This document shows positions 7,709 to 15,825 of a stretch of 20,976 nucleotides of DNA, one piece after another. Position 1 is the stretch's first letter. Each line of letters begins with the position of its first letter. The stretch spans positions 1 to 20,976 of the forward strand of contig QFNC01000041.1 of the NCBI GenBank assembly GCA_003240695.1, read 5' to 3'. The stretch comes from Pseudoxanthomonas suwonensis. GTDB lineage: Bacteria > Pseudomonadota > Gammaproteobacteria > Xanthomonadales > Xanthomonadaceae. A program made the position numbers and the translations under genes. The notes below the pieces were generated by a model. That model had not been told where the DNA came from. It saw only the letters and a list, made by a program, of their open reading frames with translations, and ran no database searches.

Positions 7709-9397
7709 ATGGCAGCGCGTTCTCGCGGACCTCTTTACATCGCCATCGCGCTGCTGGCCGTAGCGGCACTGATCATCGGCGTCCTCGCGCTGAGGTCCGC
7801 CATTCCTGACGAGCCGGTCGCGGATCCTGAGCGGACGGCGGCACGGACGGCGGATCCCCCGCCACCGGACTGGGAGACGCTCTACCTGCCGGGATACGTG
7901 CCCTCCCCCGGCCCTTTCGAACTCGCCGCCCTGCCGGAGGACGCCCCAGAGCCCATCACTGTGCATCTGGCACTGGAGGAGGGTGCAGTGAGCACCGAAG
8001 GCGCGGTCGGGCTCAGCTTCGATGCGCGGGAGTTGGCGAACCCCATGTGGGAATCCGGCCAGTCCAATCTCGCTCTGACACTGGGGCAGCTCGACCGGCC
8101 CGTGATGCGCTTCGGCGGCAACGGGGTTGACCGCCACATGTGGTGGACGTCCGCTGGCGAATCGTCCCCGCCGTGGGCGCAGGTGACCGTCACCCCTGAG
8201 GACCTGGCACGGGTGGCGGCCGTCGCCGATGAGATCGATGCCCAGGTGACCATTGCGCTGGATCTCGGGCACGACGATCCACAGCGAGCGGCGGACATGG
8301 CTGCGCACGCGCAGGCAGCCTTCGGGGACCGACTGATCGCGGTGGCCATCGGCAATGAGCCCAATGGCTACTTCCACCCGAACCAGCTCCAGCTTGCTGT
8401 GCGCGACGAGGGCTGGGGACCGGACGCGTACCAGGACTCCTTGCGTGAGTACGGCGACGCGATCGCGCAGGCGGCACCGGGTCTGCCGATCGCGGGCCCC
8501 GGCGCGTACGACGCCCCCTGGTGGCGAGCGTTCGCCGAGTCGGGACTGCCGGCCAAGGCGGCCCTGACCATGCACTGGTACCCACTGTGGGACTGTGATG
8601 GGCCGGTGGAGTCGATCGCGAATCCGACTGTGGAGGACCTCACCTCGCCTGCTATCCGGGAACGCGCCCACCACATCATCGGGATGGGCGCGGATGTGAC
8701 ACAGGAACACGACCTGCCGCTGTGGATGGAGGAGACCGGCCCCACCTCCTGCCCGGGCACCAACGACACTTCCCGTACGCACGCTCAGGCCCTGTGGACG
8801 GTCGACTACTCACTGACCGCCATGCAGCTCGGCGTGGAGCGCTCCGCATTCCATTCCACACTGCAGGCCTGTCAGGGTGGGGCACCGATGAGCCCGGTGT
8901 GCGCGCGCGGTCCCATGGATGACCCCGGCGAGATCGTCAGCGGGCGCACCAGTTTCCTAGCTCTCATGCAGCTGGGGTGGCTGCCCGACGGAGAGTTGCT
9001 CAGATCGAGCGCGAGTGGTGACGGCACCGTCATGGCTCACGGAGTGCTGGGCGAGGACAACACACTGGCTGTGGTGCTCGTGGACATGCGTGACCCTGCC
9101 AGCAGCGGTTCGGAGCCGGTCCCGGTCGAGATCAGCGCTCCGGTCACCGACGACATCGTGGCCCCGGCAGGCTGGGCGCTCGAGGAGGGCTCACGGCTGT
9201 CGGGGGAATCACTGAGTGCGCAGCAGAGCTCGTTGACGGCCCTCGCCCCCCTCTCGCACGAGGCCGATATCGCCCCTTTGCGCCGGGGCGAGCCGCTCGT
9301 ACTGCCGTCCGAAGCAGGGACGACGACTCTGCTGGTGTTCGAGGCGGTTGCGGAGCCGCAGCCCGCCGCGGATCCCAGCGACGGGGGCGGTGCGTGA
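7709..9397 (+). CDS. Membrane-anchored GH79-like glycoside hydrolase
   Basis: This protein of 562 residues begins with a basic stretch and a single hydrophobic helix (about 8-29) without a clear cleavage site, so it is likely an extracytoplasmic enzyme held by a signal anchor. A Pro-rich linker precedes a TIM-barrel of GH79 type: VMRFGGNGVDRHMWW (132-146), AIGNEPNGYF with probable acid/base Glu217, MHWYPLWDC, and LWMEETGPTSC with probable nucleophile Glu342, followed by ALWTVDYSL. Family members cleave beta-glucuronides in glycans. The C-terminal 170 residues fit the family's beta-sandwich. ATG 7709 is 2 bases after the upstream stop; GTG 7703 in GTGA overlap is the alternative. Its place between glycan genes suggests trimming or remodelling of an uronic-acid polymer. 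Confidence 0.85.
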   Translation: MAARSRGPLYIAIALLAVAALIIGVLALRSAIPDEPVADPERTAARTADPPPPDWETLYLPGYVPSPGPFELAALPEDAPEPITVHLALEEGAVSTEGAVGLSFDARELANPMWESGQSNLALTLGQLDRPVMRFGGNGVDRHMWWTSAGESSPPWAQVTVTPEDLARVAAVADEIDAQVTIALDLGHDDPQRAADMAAHAQAAFGDRLIAVAIGNEPNGYFHPNQLQLAVRDEGWGPDAYQDSLREYGDAIAQAAPGLPIAGPGAYDAPWWRAFAESGLPAKAALTMHWYPLWDCDGPVESIANPTVEDLTSPAIRERAHHIIGMGADVTQEHDLPLWMEETGPTSCPGTNDTSRTHAQALWTVDYSLTAMQLGVERSAFHSTLQACQGGAPMSPVCARGPMDDPGEIVSGRTSFLALMQLGWLPDGELLRSSASGDGTVMAHGVLGEDNTLAVVLVDMRDPASSGSEPVPVEISAPVTDDIVAPAGWALEEGSRLSGESLSAQQSSLTALAPLSHEADIAPLRRGEPLVLPSEAGTTTLLVFEAVAEPQPAADPSDGGGA

Positions 9398-9576
9398 ACT
9401 GAAAGGTGCGCCACACCGGCCACGTTTGCAGTCAGTCGTCTGTAAGCTCTTTCCCAGGTGCCTCCCGGGTACTGCATGAGGGACGTGCCACGACCGAACG
9501 GTCCATGTGATCACGAGATGGACTGCAACGACGCGAAACACTTACCGCTTGCTCCCGCGAGCAGAAGGAAACGGAC
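9398..9576 (+). promoter_or_regulatory. Leader region of the wecC operon
   Basis: In these 179 bases between the glycosidase and wecC, AGAAGGAA at 9563-9570 is the wecC ribosome site. A small hairpin, TGCTC/GAGCA around CCGC (9550-9563), ends at its edge. TAAGCT at 9443-9448 could be a -10 element without a clear -35. A promoter for wecC onward is expected here because the spacing breaks the upstream coupling. Confidence 0.4.
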
Positions 9577-10827
9577 ATGAACGCTTCTCCCCTGGATACC
9601 GTCTGCGTCATAGGGCTCGGCTACATCGGCCTTCCCACGGCGGCCGTGCTGGCACAGGCCGGGAAGACCGTGATCGGCGTGGACATCAAGCAGGACAACG
9701 TCTATGCGATCAACGCCGGGAAGGTGCCCTTCGTGGAGGAGGGCCTCGAAGCGGTGCTGGCCGGCGTGGTCGCCCAGGGGAAGCTCTCCGCGCAGCTTGA
9801 AACCCCTGCGGCCGATGCCTACATCGTCTCCGTGCCCACTCCGTTCAAGGGCGATCACGAGGCTGATCTCTCCTACATCGAGGCTGCCGCTCGCGGCATC
9901 GCGCCGCAGCTGAGGGGCGGTGAGCTGGTGGTGCTGGAGTCCACCGCTCCCCCCGGGGCCACCGAGCACATGGCGGAGGTGATCCTCGGGGCGCGCCCTG
10001 AGTTCACCAATGAGCCGAACCTCGCCAATTCCCTGTACTTCTCCCATGCGCCCGAGCGTGTGCTGCCGGGCCGCATCATGATCGAGATGGTGGAGAACGA
10101 TCGCATCATCGGCGGCCTCACCCCAGAGGCGGCGGAGATGAACAAGGAGCTGTACGCCAGCTTCTGCAACGGCGAGCTGCTGCTCACCGATGCCCGCACC
10201 GCTGAGATGGCCAAGCTCACGGAGAACGCCTTCCGGGACGTGAACATCGCGTTCGCGAACGAGCTGTCGATGATCGCGGACAAGCAGGGCATCGACGTGT
10301 GGGAGCTGATCGAGCTGGCCAACCACCATCCCCGCGTGAACATCCTGCAGCCCGGTCCAGGCGTGGGCGGCCATTGCATCGCGGTAGATCCATGGTTCAT
10401 CGTCTCCGCCGAGCGGGAGACCTCGAAGCTGATCGCAGCTGCCCGGGGCGTCAACGACTCCAAGCCCGAGATGGTGATTGGGAAGGTGATGGAGCAGGCT
10501 GAGAAGTTCAAGGCACCCGTAGTGGCCGCCCTGGGGATCGCGTTCAAGGCGAACATCGATGACCTGCGCGAGTCGCCCTCGCGGAACATCGCCAATGATC
10601 TCGCCGAGAAGCTCGACGGCGGCACCGTACTGGTGGTAGAGCCCAACATCGAGGAGCTCCCGCGCGAGCTCGCAGCCCGCACCAACGTGGAGCTGGTCGA
10701 ATTGGACGACGCCCTGGATTGTGCGGACATCGTGCTGGTGCTGGTGGACCACGATCCGTTCCGCGAGGTCGATACGGAGAAGCTCCAGGAGAAGGTCGTC
10801 ATCGACACCAAGGGGCTGTGGCGGTGA
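9577..10827 (+). CDS. wecC: UDP-N-acetyl-D-mannosamine dehydrogenase
   Basis: This 416-residue enzyme of the UDP-glucose/UDP-ManNAc dehydrogenase family oxidises UDP-ManNAc twice with NAD to UDP-ManNAcA. The NAD loop GLGYIGLP is at 13-20, followed by VDIKQD. SVPTPF, ESTAPPGATEHM and the central helix AKLTENAFRDVNIAFANE are present. Catalytic Cys267 lies in GPGVGGHCIAVDPWFI, and the C-terminal domain carries GIAFKANIDDLRESPS. The ESTAPPG and HCIAVDPWF forms favour the ManNAc-type over the UDP-glucose-type enzyme. Length is normal. ATG 9577 has AGAAGGAA 6 bases before it. The last codons overlap the next gene by GTGA. Its partner epimerase lies 3.8 kb downstream. Confidence 0.93.
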   Translation: MNASPLDTVCVIGLGYIGLPTAAVLAQAGKTVIGVDIKQDNVYAINAGKVPFVEEGLEAVLAGVVAQGKLSAQLETPAADAYIVSVPTPFKGDHEADLSYIEAAARGIAPQLRGGELVVLESTAPPGATEHMAEVILGARPEFTNEPNLANSLYFSHAPERVLPGRIMIEMVENDRIIGGLTPEAAEMNKELYASFCNGELLLTDARTAEMAKLTENAFRDVNIAFANELSMIADKQGIDVWELIELANHHPRVNILQPGPGVGGHCIAVDPWFIVSAERETSKLIAAARGVNDSKPEMVIGKVMEQAEKFKAPVVAALGIAFKANIDDLRESPSRNIANDLAEKLDGGTVLVVEPNIEELPRELAARTNVELVELDDALDCADIVLVLVDHDPFREVDTEKLQEKVVIDTKGLWR

Positions 10828-11393
10828 GAAGAAGCATCATCCTAAAAGTCATTGCGATAGCATCTCCAGGCGCCTTACTCATTCTGGGCGCCACACTGGC
10901 GCCACTACCAGCACGTGCTCCTCTCCTTACCCTGTCGATCTTGTCAACAATCGCGTTAGCCACAACCGTATTTCTACGCAATATCGATAGGCTCGCCCAC
11001 CGTACGGCCGCCACTCACGAGATGATCACGGCCAACCGCGTAAAGGCGTCAAACAAAGAGTTTCAGATATTGGAGAAGGCACACCACCAGGAAGAACTAC
11101 TATCTCAGCTAGTTTCCGAACTACGTCAGCTCTCAAACACAACTGAGGAGCTCCACAAGCTCACAGGAAACATCGCAGAGAACTTACATAAGAAAGATCA
11201 TTACACGCTCGACAACAAGCCTGCAATCGAAAACGATCTATCTGAAACTCAGAAAAACCGCTTGGCGCTCCAGCAAGTTCTAACGCGCCTAATAAAGACT
11301 CAGGAAGATATCGCAGAAAGACTCTTTGCGGCCAAGTTGGAAGATTTCGCCAGCAGGAACCCGGAGGACGGAGATCACAATGGATACCAGTAG
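10824..11393 (+). CDS. Small membrane protein with two helices and a coiled coil
   Basis: This 189-residue protein starts at GTG in a GTGA overlap with the wecC stop, so translation is coupled. Two hydrophobic helices (about 5-28 and 33-52) form a tight hairpin with both ends likely cytosolic. The remainder is charged and rich in Gln, Leu, Glu and Lys with heptad-like spacing (about 75-122 and 138-172), which suggests a long coiled coil. No enzyme motif is present. It may anchor or organise the neighbouring cytosolic glycosyltransferases at the membrane; this is an inference from context. Base composition and codons (AGA, ATA, CTA, TTA) are clearly poorer in GC than in wecC, marking the start of an exchanged block. 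Confidence 0.75.
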   Translation: MRRSIILKVIAIASPGALLILGATLAPLPARAPLLTLSILSTIALATTVFLRNIDRLAHRTAATHEMITANRVKASNKEFQILEKAHHQEELLSQLVSELRQLSNTTEELHKLTGNIAENLHKKDHYTLDNKPAIENDLSETQKNRLALQQVLTRLIKTQEDIAERLFAAKLEDFASRNPEDGDHNGYQ

Positions 11394-13581
11394 CTCACGC
11401 AAGCACTTCCAAGTGATCAATGCTTCAGATTTCCGCCTTCCCGGAGGGACTTCGCACTCGATAGCCCAAGAAGTACAAGTTCAGTCGCGTGCAGGCATTC
11501 GAACCGCATTACTGCACATCAACAGTCCACTAATGCGACGGCCTCTGGCATGGTCAGCACCGATGCAGGCCACCGTAGCGCTACCCAATGTAGAGGTACT
11601 AACCCCAGCTGACGCGGCGCATACCGAACTCCTTGTCATACGGCACCCCTCAACACTAAAGGATATCAATAAGCTCCTACCCGAGGTCACCTGCGAGAAG
11701 CTGATTGTCTTAGCCAACCACGCGGCTACCGACCGTGATGGAACGGAAAACTATAATCCGCCCGATATTACTAAGTCCCTTAGAGATAAATTCCGAGTCG
11801 AACCTGAGTGGAGGCCTATAGGGCCCGTTGTTCGAGAAACTATCGAGTCATACTCGGACGCCATATCGATAGGACCTGACTGGGTAAACATATTTAGCGG
11901 CATCTCGTCGCCTACCCCCCGAACGGCGCTTCATTCGCCAGTTACGATCGGTCGCCACTCAAGACCCCAGCCTTCAAAATGGCCGGATCGGGCCGCTGAT
12001 ATCAGGGCGGCCTATCCCATGGATACTGAATTCGACGTCCGAATTCTCGGCGGGGCTAGTGCTGCGGAGGCAGTACTAAGCAAACGCCCTTCACGCTGGA
12101 CCGTCTACGAATTCGGTTCCGTCGATCCGAGCGAGTATCTGCAGGAAATCGACTTCTGGGTCTACTTCCATCACCCACACACAATCGAGGCGTACGGGCG
12201 AGCCGCAATGGAGGCTCTTCATAGCGGATGCGTCCTGATTCTCCCTGAGTACATGGAGAAGACGTTTGGTGATTCAGCACTGTACGGAAAACCTTCAGAT
12301 GTTAAATCGCTGGTCCGTGAGTACTCTGCCGATCCGGAAAAGTTCCTAGCTCAGTCACATCGCGGGCAGCGATTCGCAGATTCGCTCGGACCGACGTTGC
12401 ACTTGAAACGACTAGAGGAACTAGGTGTTTCTTTCGAGGGGCCCCAGCCGGCGATTGTGTCACGACAAGACGCCGGGGATAATGGCGATTCACCACCCAA
12501 CCCGCGCACACTTTTCATTACCAGTAACGGAGCGGGCATGGGACACCTAACCCGCACGCTCGCAATTGCTCGTGCAGCCCGGGAAAAAGGTGCGGACGGG
12601 TCATTCTTTTCCTTGTCGCAAGGGGTCCCCGTTGTCCACGAAGACGGCTTTCCATTTGAATATATGGGCTCGAGTGCCGCAATGCAGTTACCCGCATCAG
12701 AATGGAATGACCTGTTTATTCCGAGGCTCCAGGATGTCTTAAATAGAGTTCAGCCTGACGCCCTTGTGTTCGACGGAACCGTCCCATACACCGGTTTAAT
12801 CAAAGTGTTGCAGGACGTCGACATACACCGCGTCTGGGTACGAAGAGGGATGTGGCGTAGTTCAAGCCCCGCAAAGTCACTACGTCGCGAGGTCTATTTT
12901 GATCAAGTAATTGAGCCGGGTGAGTACGCAGGAGCTTATGATGAGGGCCCCACTAAACGACACCCGACCGCAGAACTGGTCTCTCCCATAACTCTGCTCG
13001 AACGAGGCGAAGTCCTAAACCGGAACGACGCCCGCCACGCCCTGGGTATCAACCCGGAAAGTAAGGCAATACTTGTTACACTTGGGGCCGGAAACATAAA
13101 CTCCATTTCAGACATTCAGGAAACTATACTAGCGTATGTGGCGGCACAGCATTCGGACTGGAAGGTCTTCATCACGCGACCGCCTATCTCAGAGTCCATA
13201 GGCGAGAGCTCGCTCAACATCCTGCGAACTTATCCGCTCGCCCGCGTAGCAAATGCGTTCGATTTTGCAGTATCCGCGGCGGGGTACAACAGCTTTCACG
13301 AATGGCTTTCCATGCGTATACCCACGCTTTGGGTGCCAAATCTAGCGACCTCGATTGACGACCAAGCGGCGCGCGCACGTTGGGCCCACGACGCTGGCGT
13401 TGGTTTTGCCCTGGACCTAAGAGACACTGGCGAGGCTGCTGAGACACAACTCAAGCTCGGTATCGACCGTCTCACTGACGATGAAGTCCGCCGGCAAATG
13501 CGTAAGAGAATGGATAATCTCGTTGAACCAAATGGGGCACATGCTGCGGCCTCGCTAATCCTAAAGGAGATTGCGGGATGA
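11380..13581 (+). CDS. Two-domain glycosyltransferase (GT4-like plus MurG/GT28-like)
   Basis: This 733-residue cytosolic protein seems to join two GT-B enzymes. The first (about 8-365) opens VINASDFRLPGGTSHSIAQEV and has the retaining-type donor segment HPHTIEAYGRAAMEALHSGCVLI. The second starts near 377 with FITSNGAGMGHLTRTLAIA, as in MurG and GT28 relatives, and ends with VSAAGYNSFHEWLSMRIPTLWVPN (from about 630) plus DDQAARARWA, the usual UDP-sugar site. ATG 11380 is preceded by GGAGG at 11363-11367 and overlaps the previous gene by 14 bases; its own stop overlaps the next gene by ATGA. It presumably builds the ManNAcA-containing repeat unit. Donor and acceptor are unknown. Lower GC than upstream genes. 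Confidence 0.87.
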   Translation: MDTSSSRKHFQVINASDFRLPGGTSHSIAQEVQVQSRAGIRTALLHINSPLMRRPLAWSAPMQATVALPNVEVLTPADAAHTELLVIRHPSTLKDINKLLPEVTCEKLIVLANHAATDRDGTENYNPPDITKSLRDKFRVEPEWRPIGPVVRETIESYSDAISIGPDWVNIFSGISSPTPRTALHSPVTIGRHSRPQPSKWPDRAADIRAAYPMDTEFDVRILGGASAAEAVLSKRPSRWTVYEFGSVDPSEYLQEIDFWVYFHHPHTIEAYGRAAMEALHSGCVLILPEYMEKTFGDSALYGKPSDVKSLVREYSADPEKFLAQSHRGQRFADSLGPTLHLKRLEELGVSFEGPQPAIVSRQDAGDNGDSPPNPRTLFITSNGAGMGHLTRTLAIARAAREKGADGSFFSLSQGVPVVHEDGFPFEYMGSSAAMQLPASEWNDLFIPRLQDVLNRVQPDALVFDGTVPYTGLIKVLQDVDIHRVWVRRGMWRSSSPAKSLRREVYFDQVIEPGEYAGAYDEGPTKRHPTAELVSPITLLERGEVLNRNDARHALGINPESKAILVTLGAGNINSISDIQETILAYVAAQHSDWKVFITRPPISESIGESSLNILRTYPLARVANAFDFAVSAAGYNSFHEWLSMRIPTLWVPNLATSIDDQAARARWAHDAGVGFALDLRDTGEAAETQLKLGIDRLTDDEVRRQMRKRMDNLVEPNGAHAAASLILKEIAG

Positions 13582-14570
13582 GAACTATACCTCACAGAGC
13601 GCACACGCCGGTACCCAGCATTCTTGCCACATCAATCGGTCTGGTAAGTCGCGATGATACCGGCGCCAGGGAATTCGCGCCGGGGCGAGGCTTCGAGGCT
13701 GCCCACATGAGGGCGACGCCCGCGGTTCTCGTTCCCGTTTTCGGGTTAATTCCGGATGAGGCCGCCGGGCTATTTCGCCTTCTTTCCCGCGCGCAAAGTA
13801 TGACAATGGGATTCCGCCCTATCGTGCTGACTGACTCAGTGTTATTCAATGAGATTCGCCCGTATGGTTGGCTGGTGGAGCACGTGATGTCTGAGTACGA
13901 TCACGTGCGGCTGGCATGCGCGGAATCCTGGGTGAACTCTGTTATACGTAGAGCCCAGCAGATTGCCGATTTTTTCAAGGTAGTGAGTGTCGCTGTTCCA
14001 GACCCCGCGGACGGCTACGCCGCCTTTCTAAGACAACTTCGCGACTTAGTCGGTTCAGAGGTCGGAGGGCCACTAAAGGGTGACCGTCCAGAGATTGCTG
14101 AAGTAGCTGGCTGGAGGTCGTGGCGAAATGATGGCAAGGTTGCAAGTCAAAGTTTCAATGTACGAACCGCCTCGAATGAAACAGTACGGGTTGAAATTCA
14201 CCCCGGCAGAGCTGATAACTCGGTCCTGATCGAGGGGCAATACGATTCTCGCGTGGTAGAAGCTTTTGTAGAGGAAGCTGATGAACGCGGGTGGCCGGTT
14301 GTCTATACCGACGGGCTCGACGCTCTCGACGATGTCGAGCTGAAGCTTGCCGTCATGTCGCTAGCTAGTTTTGGCGAACCCGAAGGTACTTGCGCGATCT
14401 TTTGCTCTAGAGCATTCGCTGAACGAATGGACCAGACTCTCCCGCGAATGCAGGTTCAAACATGGACTTACGAAGAATTGTTTGAGCAAACGAACCGGCC
14501 AAGTTTCGCGGATATCGAACTCGCTACGACAATCCGTCGGGCTAGTTCCGCACTTGCCCGGGGAGTTTAA
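13578..14570 (+). CDS. Unrecognised protein of the wall polysaccharide operon
   Basis: The start at 13578 overlaps the preceding stop as ATGA, so the 330-residue product is made with the glycosyltransferase. I do not recognise the family. After about 45 probably disordered residues comes ATPAVLVPVFGLIPDEAAGLFRLL, a beta-strand and helix pattern like the first unit of a Rossmann or GT fold, followed by FRPIVLTDSVLFNEIRPYGW and YAAFLRQLRDLVG. The second half (from about 190) has strands and a LKLAVMSLASFGEPEGTCAIF core. There is no membrane helix or signal peptide. A degenerate transferase or an assembly partner is possible. Coding is supported by operon position and composition; function is not. 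Confidence 0.7.
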   Translation: MRTIPHRAHTPVPSILATSIGLVSRDDTGAREFAPGRGFEAAHMRATPAVLVPVFGLIPDEAAGLFRLLSRAQSMTMGFRPIVLTDSVLFNEIRPYGWLVEHVMSEYDHVRLACAESWVNSVIRRAQQIADFFKVVSVAVPDPADGYAAFLRQLRDLVGSEVGGPLKGDRPEIAEVAGWRSWRNDGKVASQSFNVRTASNETVRVEIHPGRADNSVLIEGQYDSRVVEAFVEEADERGWPVVYTDGLDALDDVELKLAVMSLASFGEPEGTCAIFCSRAFAERMDQTLPRMQVQTWTYEELFEQTNRPSFADIELATTIRRASSALARGV

Positions 14571-14583
14571 TAGATCAGCATCG

Positions 14584-14590
14584 AGAGGAG
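14584..14590 (+). promoter_or_regulatory. Ribosome site for the ATT start of wecB
   Basis: AGAGGAG ends 7 bases before ATT 14598 and 4 bases before ATC 14595, but 52 bases before the first ATG (14643). It therefore supports initiation at a rare start codon near 14598. Confidence 0.55.
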
Positions 14591-14597
14591 CAAGATC

Positions 14598-15662
14598 ATT
14601 TATACCCTTCACGTAACCGGCGCCCGCCCGAACTTTCCTAAGATGGCGCCCGTGGAACGCGCGCTCAGAGAATCGGGCCACGAGCAGTTTTTGGTCCACA
14701 CTGGGCAACATTTTGACCGTAATCTGTCGGAGGTTTTCTTTGAGCAACTAGGTATTCCTGAACCGAACGTCAACCTGGGAGTAGGGGCGGGGTCCCATGC
14801 TGTACAAACAGCACATACTATGGCCGCGATCGAGCCGGTCATACTCACCGAGAATCCTGATCTTGTTATTGTTTACGGTGATGTCAACTCGACACTGGCT
14901 GCAACCCTCGTAGCAACGAAGCTTCATATCCCTGTGGCTCACGTAGAGGCGGGGCTGCGGTCCGGCGATCGTTCAATGCCCGAAGAGGTCAACCGAATAG
15001 TGGTCGACTCGATTTCTGATCAGCTCTTTACCACAGCTGAGGAAGCTTCTTATAACCTTGTGCGTGAAGGAATAGAGCCTCGCAAGCTGCATTTCGTCGG
15101 AAATCCTATGATTGACACGCTTCTCCGGCATAGATCCGAGATTGATCAGTACGATCCTGCGTCCGCTAATGGGATTTCTGGGGATTATGCGCTCGTCACC
15201 CTTCATCGTCCTGGGAATGTAGATGACAGGAAGGACGCGATGGTCCTTGAACGTATGCTGGCAGAGGCTGCTAAGATAATGCCAATTTTATTTCCGATTC
15301 ATCCCCGGGCGGCTTCTCGCTTGAGACTTTCCGATATTCCGCGCCTAGTAGTAGTTGAACCTCTCGGGTATCTGGAGTTCCTTGCTGCGATGGCTAGGTC
15401 TCGAATTACAATCACTGATTCCGGGGGCGTGCAAGAGGAAACGACGGTACTTGGGGTCCCCTGTTTGACAGTGCGCGAGAGTACTGAGCGCCCAGTCACA
15501 ATCACGAATGGCACTAACCAGCTTGTTTCCCGGAAGGATGTGGTCGCAAAGATCCACGACGTCATGTCTGCTGATGTAATGGAAGCAACTGTCCCGCCGC
15601 TGTGGGATGGACATGCCGGAGTACGTATCGCATCGTCGATTGAAGCGCGTTTTTTGACCTAG
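14598..15662 (+). CDS. wecB: UDP-N-acetylglucosamine 2-epimerase (non-hydrolysing), rare start codon
   Basis: This enzyme interconverts UDP-GlcNAc and UDP-ManNAc, the substrate of WecC. Family marks are GARPNFPKMAPV, HTGQHFD, VYGDVNST, HVEAGLRSGDRSMPEEVNR, VTLHRPGNVDD, DSGGVQEE and the C-terminal RESTERPVT. The first beta strand and GARPNF loop are coded upstream of the first ATG (14643), and a stop at 14571-14573 limits the frame, with no ATG, GTG or TTG between. ATT 14598 gives MYTLHVTGARP, placing the Gly exactly as in relatives beginning M-K-V-L-T-V-F-G, and it has a proper ribosome site. With it the protein has 354 residues. ATC 14595 is second choice; a start at 14643 would remove substrate-binding residues. 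Lower GC than wecC. Confidence 0.9.
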   Translation: MYTLHVTGARPNFPKMAPVERALRESGHEQFLVHTGQHFDRNLSEVFFEQLGIPEPNVNLGVGAGSHAVQTAHTMAAIEPVILTENPDLVIVYGDVNSTLAATLVATKLHIPVAHVEAGLRSGDRSMPEEVNRIVVDSISDQLFTTAEEASYNLVREGIEPRKLHFVGNPMIDTLLRHRSEIDQYDPASANGISGDYALVTLHRPGNVDDRKDAMVLERMLAEAAKIMPILFPIHPRAASRLRLSDIPRLVVVEPLGYLEFLAAMARSRITITDSGGVQEETTVLGVPCLTVRESTERPVTITNGTNQLVSRKDVVAKIHDVMSADVMEATVPPLWDGHAGVRIASSIEARFLT

Positions 15663-15825
15663 TCAATTACAGCCATGTTTCAGACCCTTAGCTTCTTGCG
15701 GCGGCTTTGTGATGGGTTCTTTCGTTCACAGTTGGCCGAGCCTTCGCTTTTAACTATGCGTTGCGGGTTCCGCCGCCCATTTTCAGGACTCAACTCCCAG
15801 CTAATTGAATTGAGGTATTAGCGAC
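15663..15825 (+). promoter_or_regulatory. Upstream region of the hydrolase-like gene
   Basis: In this 163-base AT-richer gap, TTGGCC followed after 17 bases by TATGCG, or TTCACA and TTTTAA with 17 bases between, are weak sigma-70 type candidates. GAGGT at 15812-15816 is a ribosome site 9 bases before ATG 15826. No terminator for the upstream operon is evident. Confidence 0.3.

Noticed and set aside
5718..8782. Long minus-strand open frames (5718-6848 and 7619-8782)
   Set aside because: Both mirror the glycosyltransferase and glycosidase genes and are His/Arg-rich without motifs.
9511..10752. A 413-codon minus-strand open frame opposite wecC
   Set aside because: WecC shows all family motifs on the plus strand; the opposite frame has no recognisable protein features.
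11326..11379. TTG start 18 codons upstream for the large glycosyltransferase
   Set aside because: ATG 11380 has GGAGG at good distance and begins at the family's N-terminal strand; the extension lies within the previous gene.
15699..15778. GCGGCGG and CCGCCGC pairing between wecB and the hydrolase gene
   Set aside because: The arms are short and about 65 bases apart with no T-tract, so a terminator is not supported.
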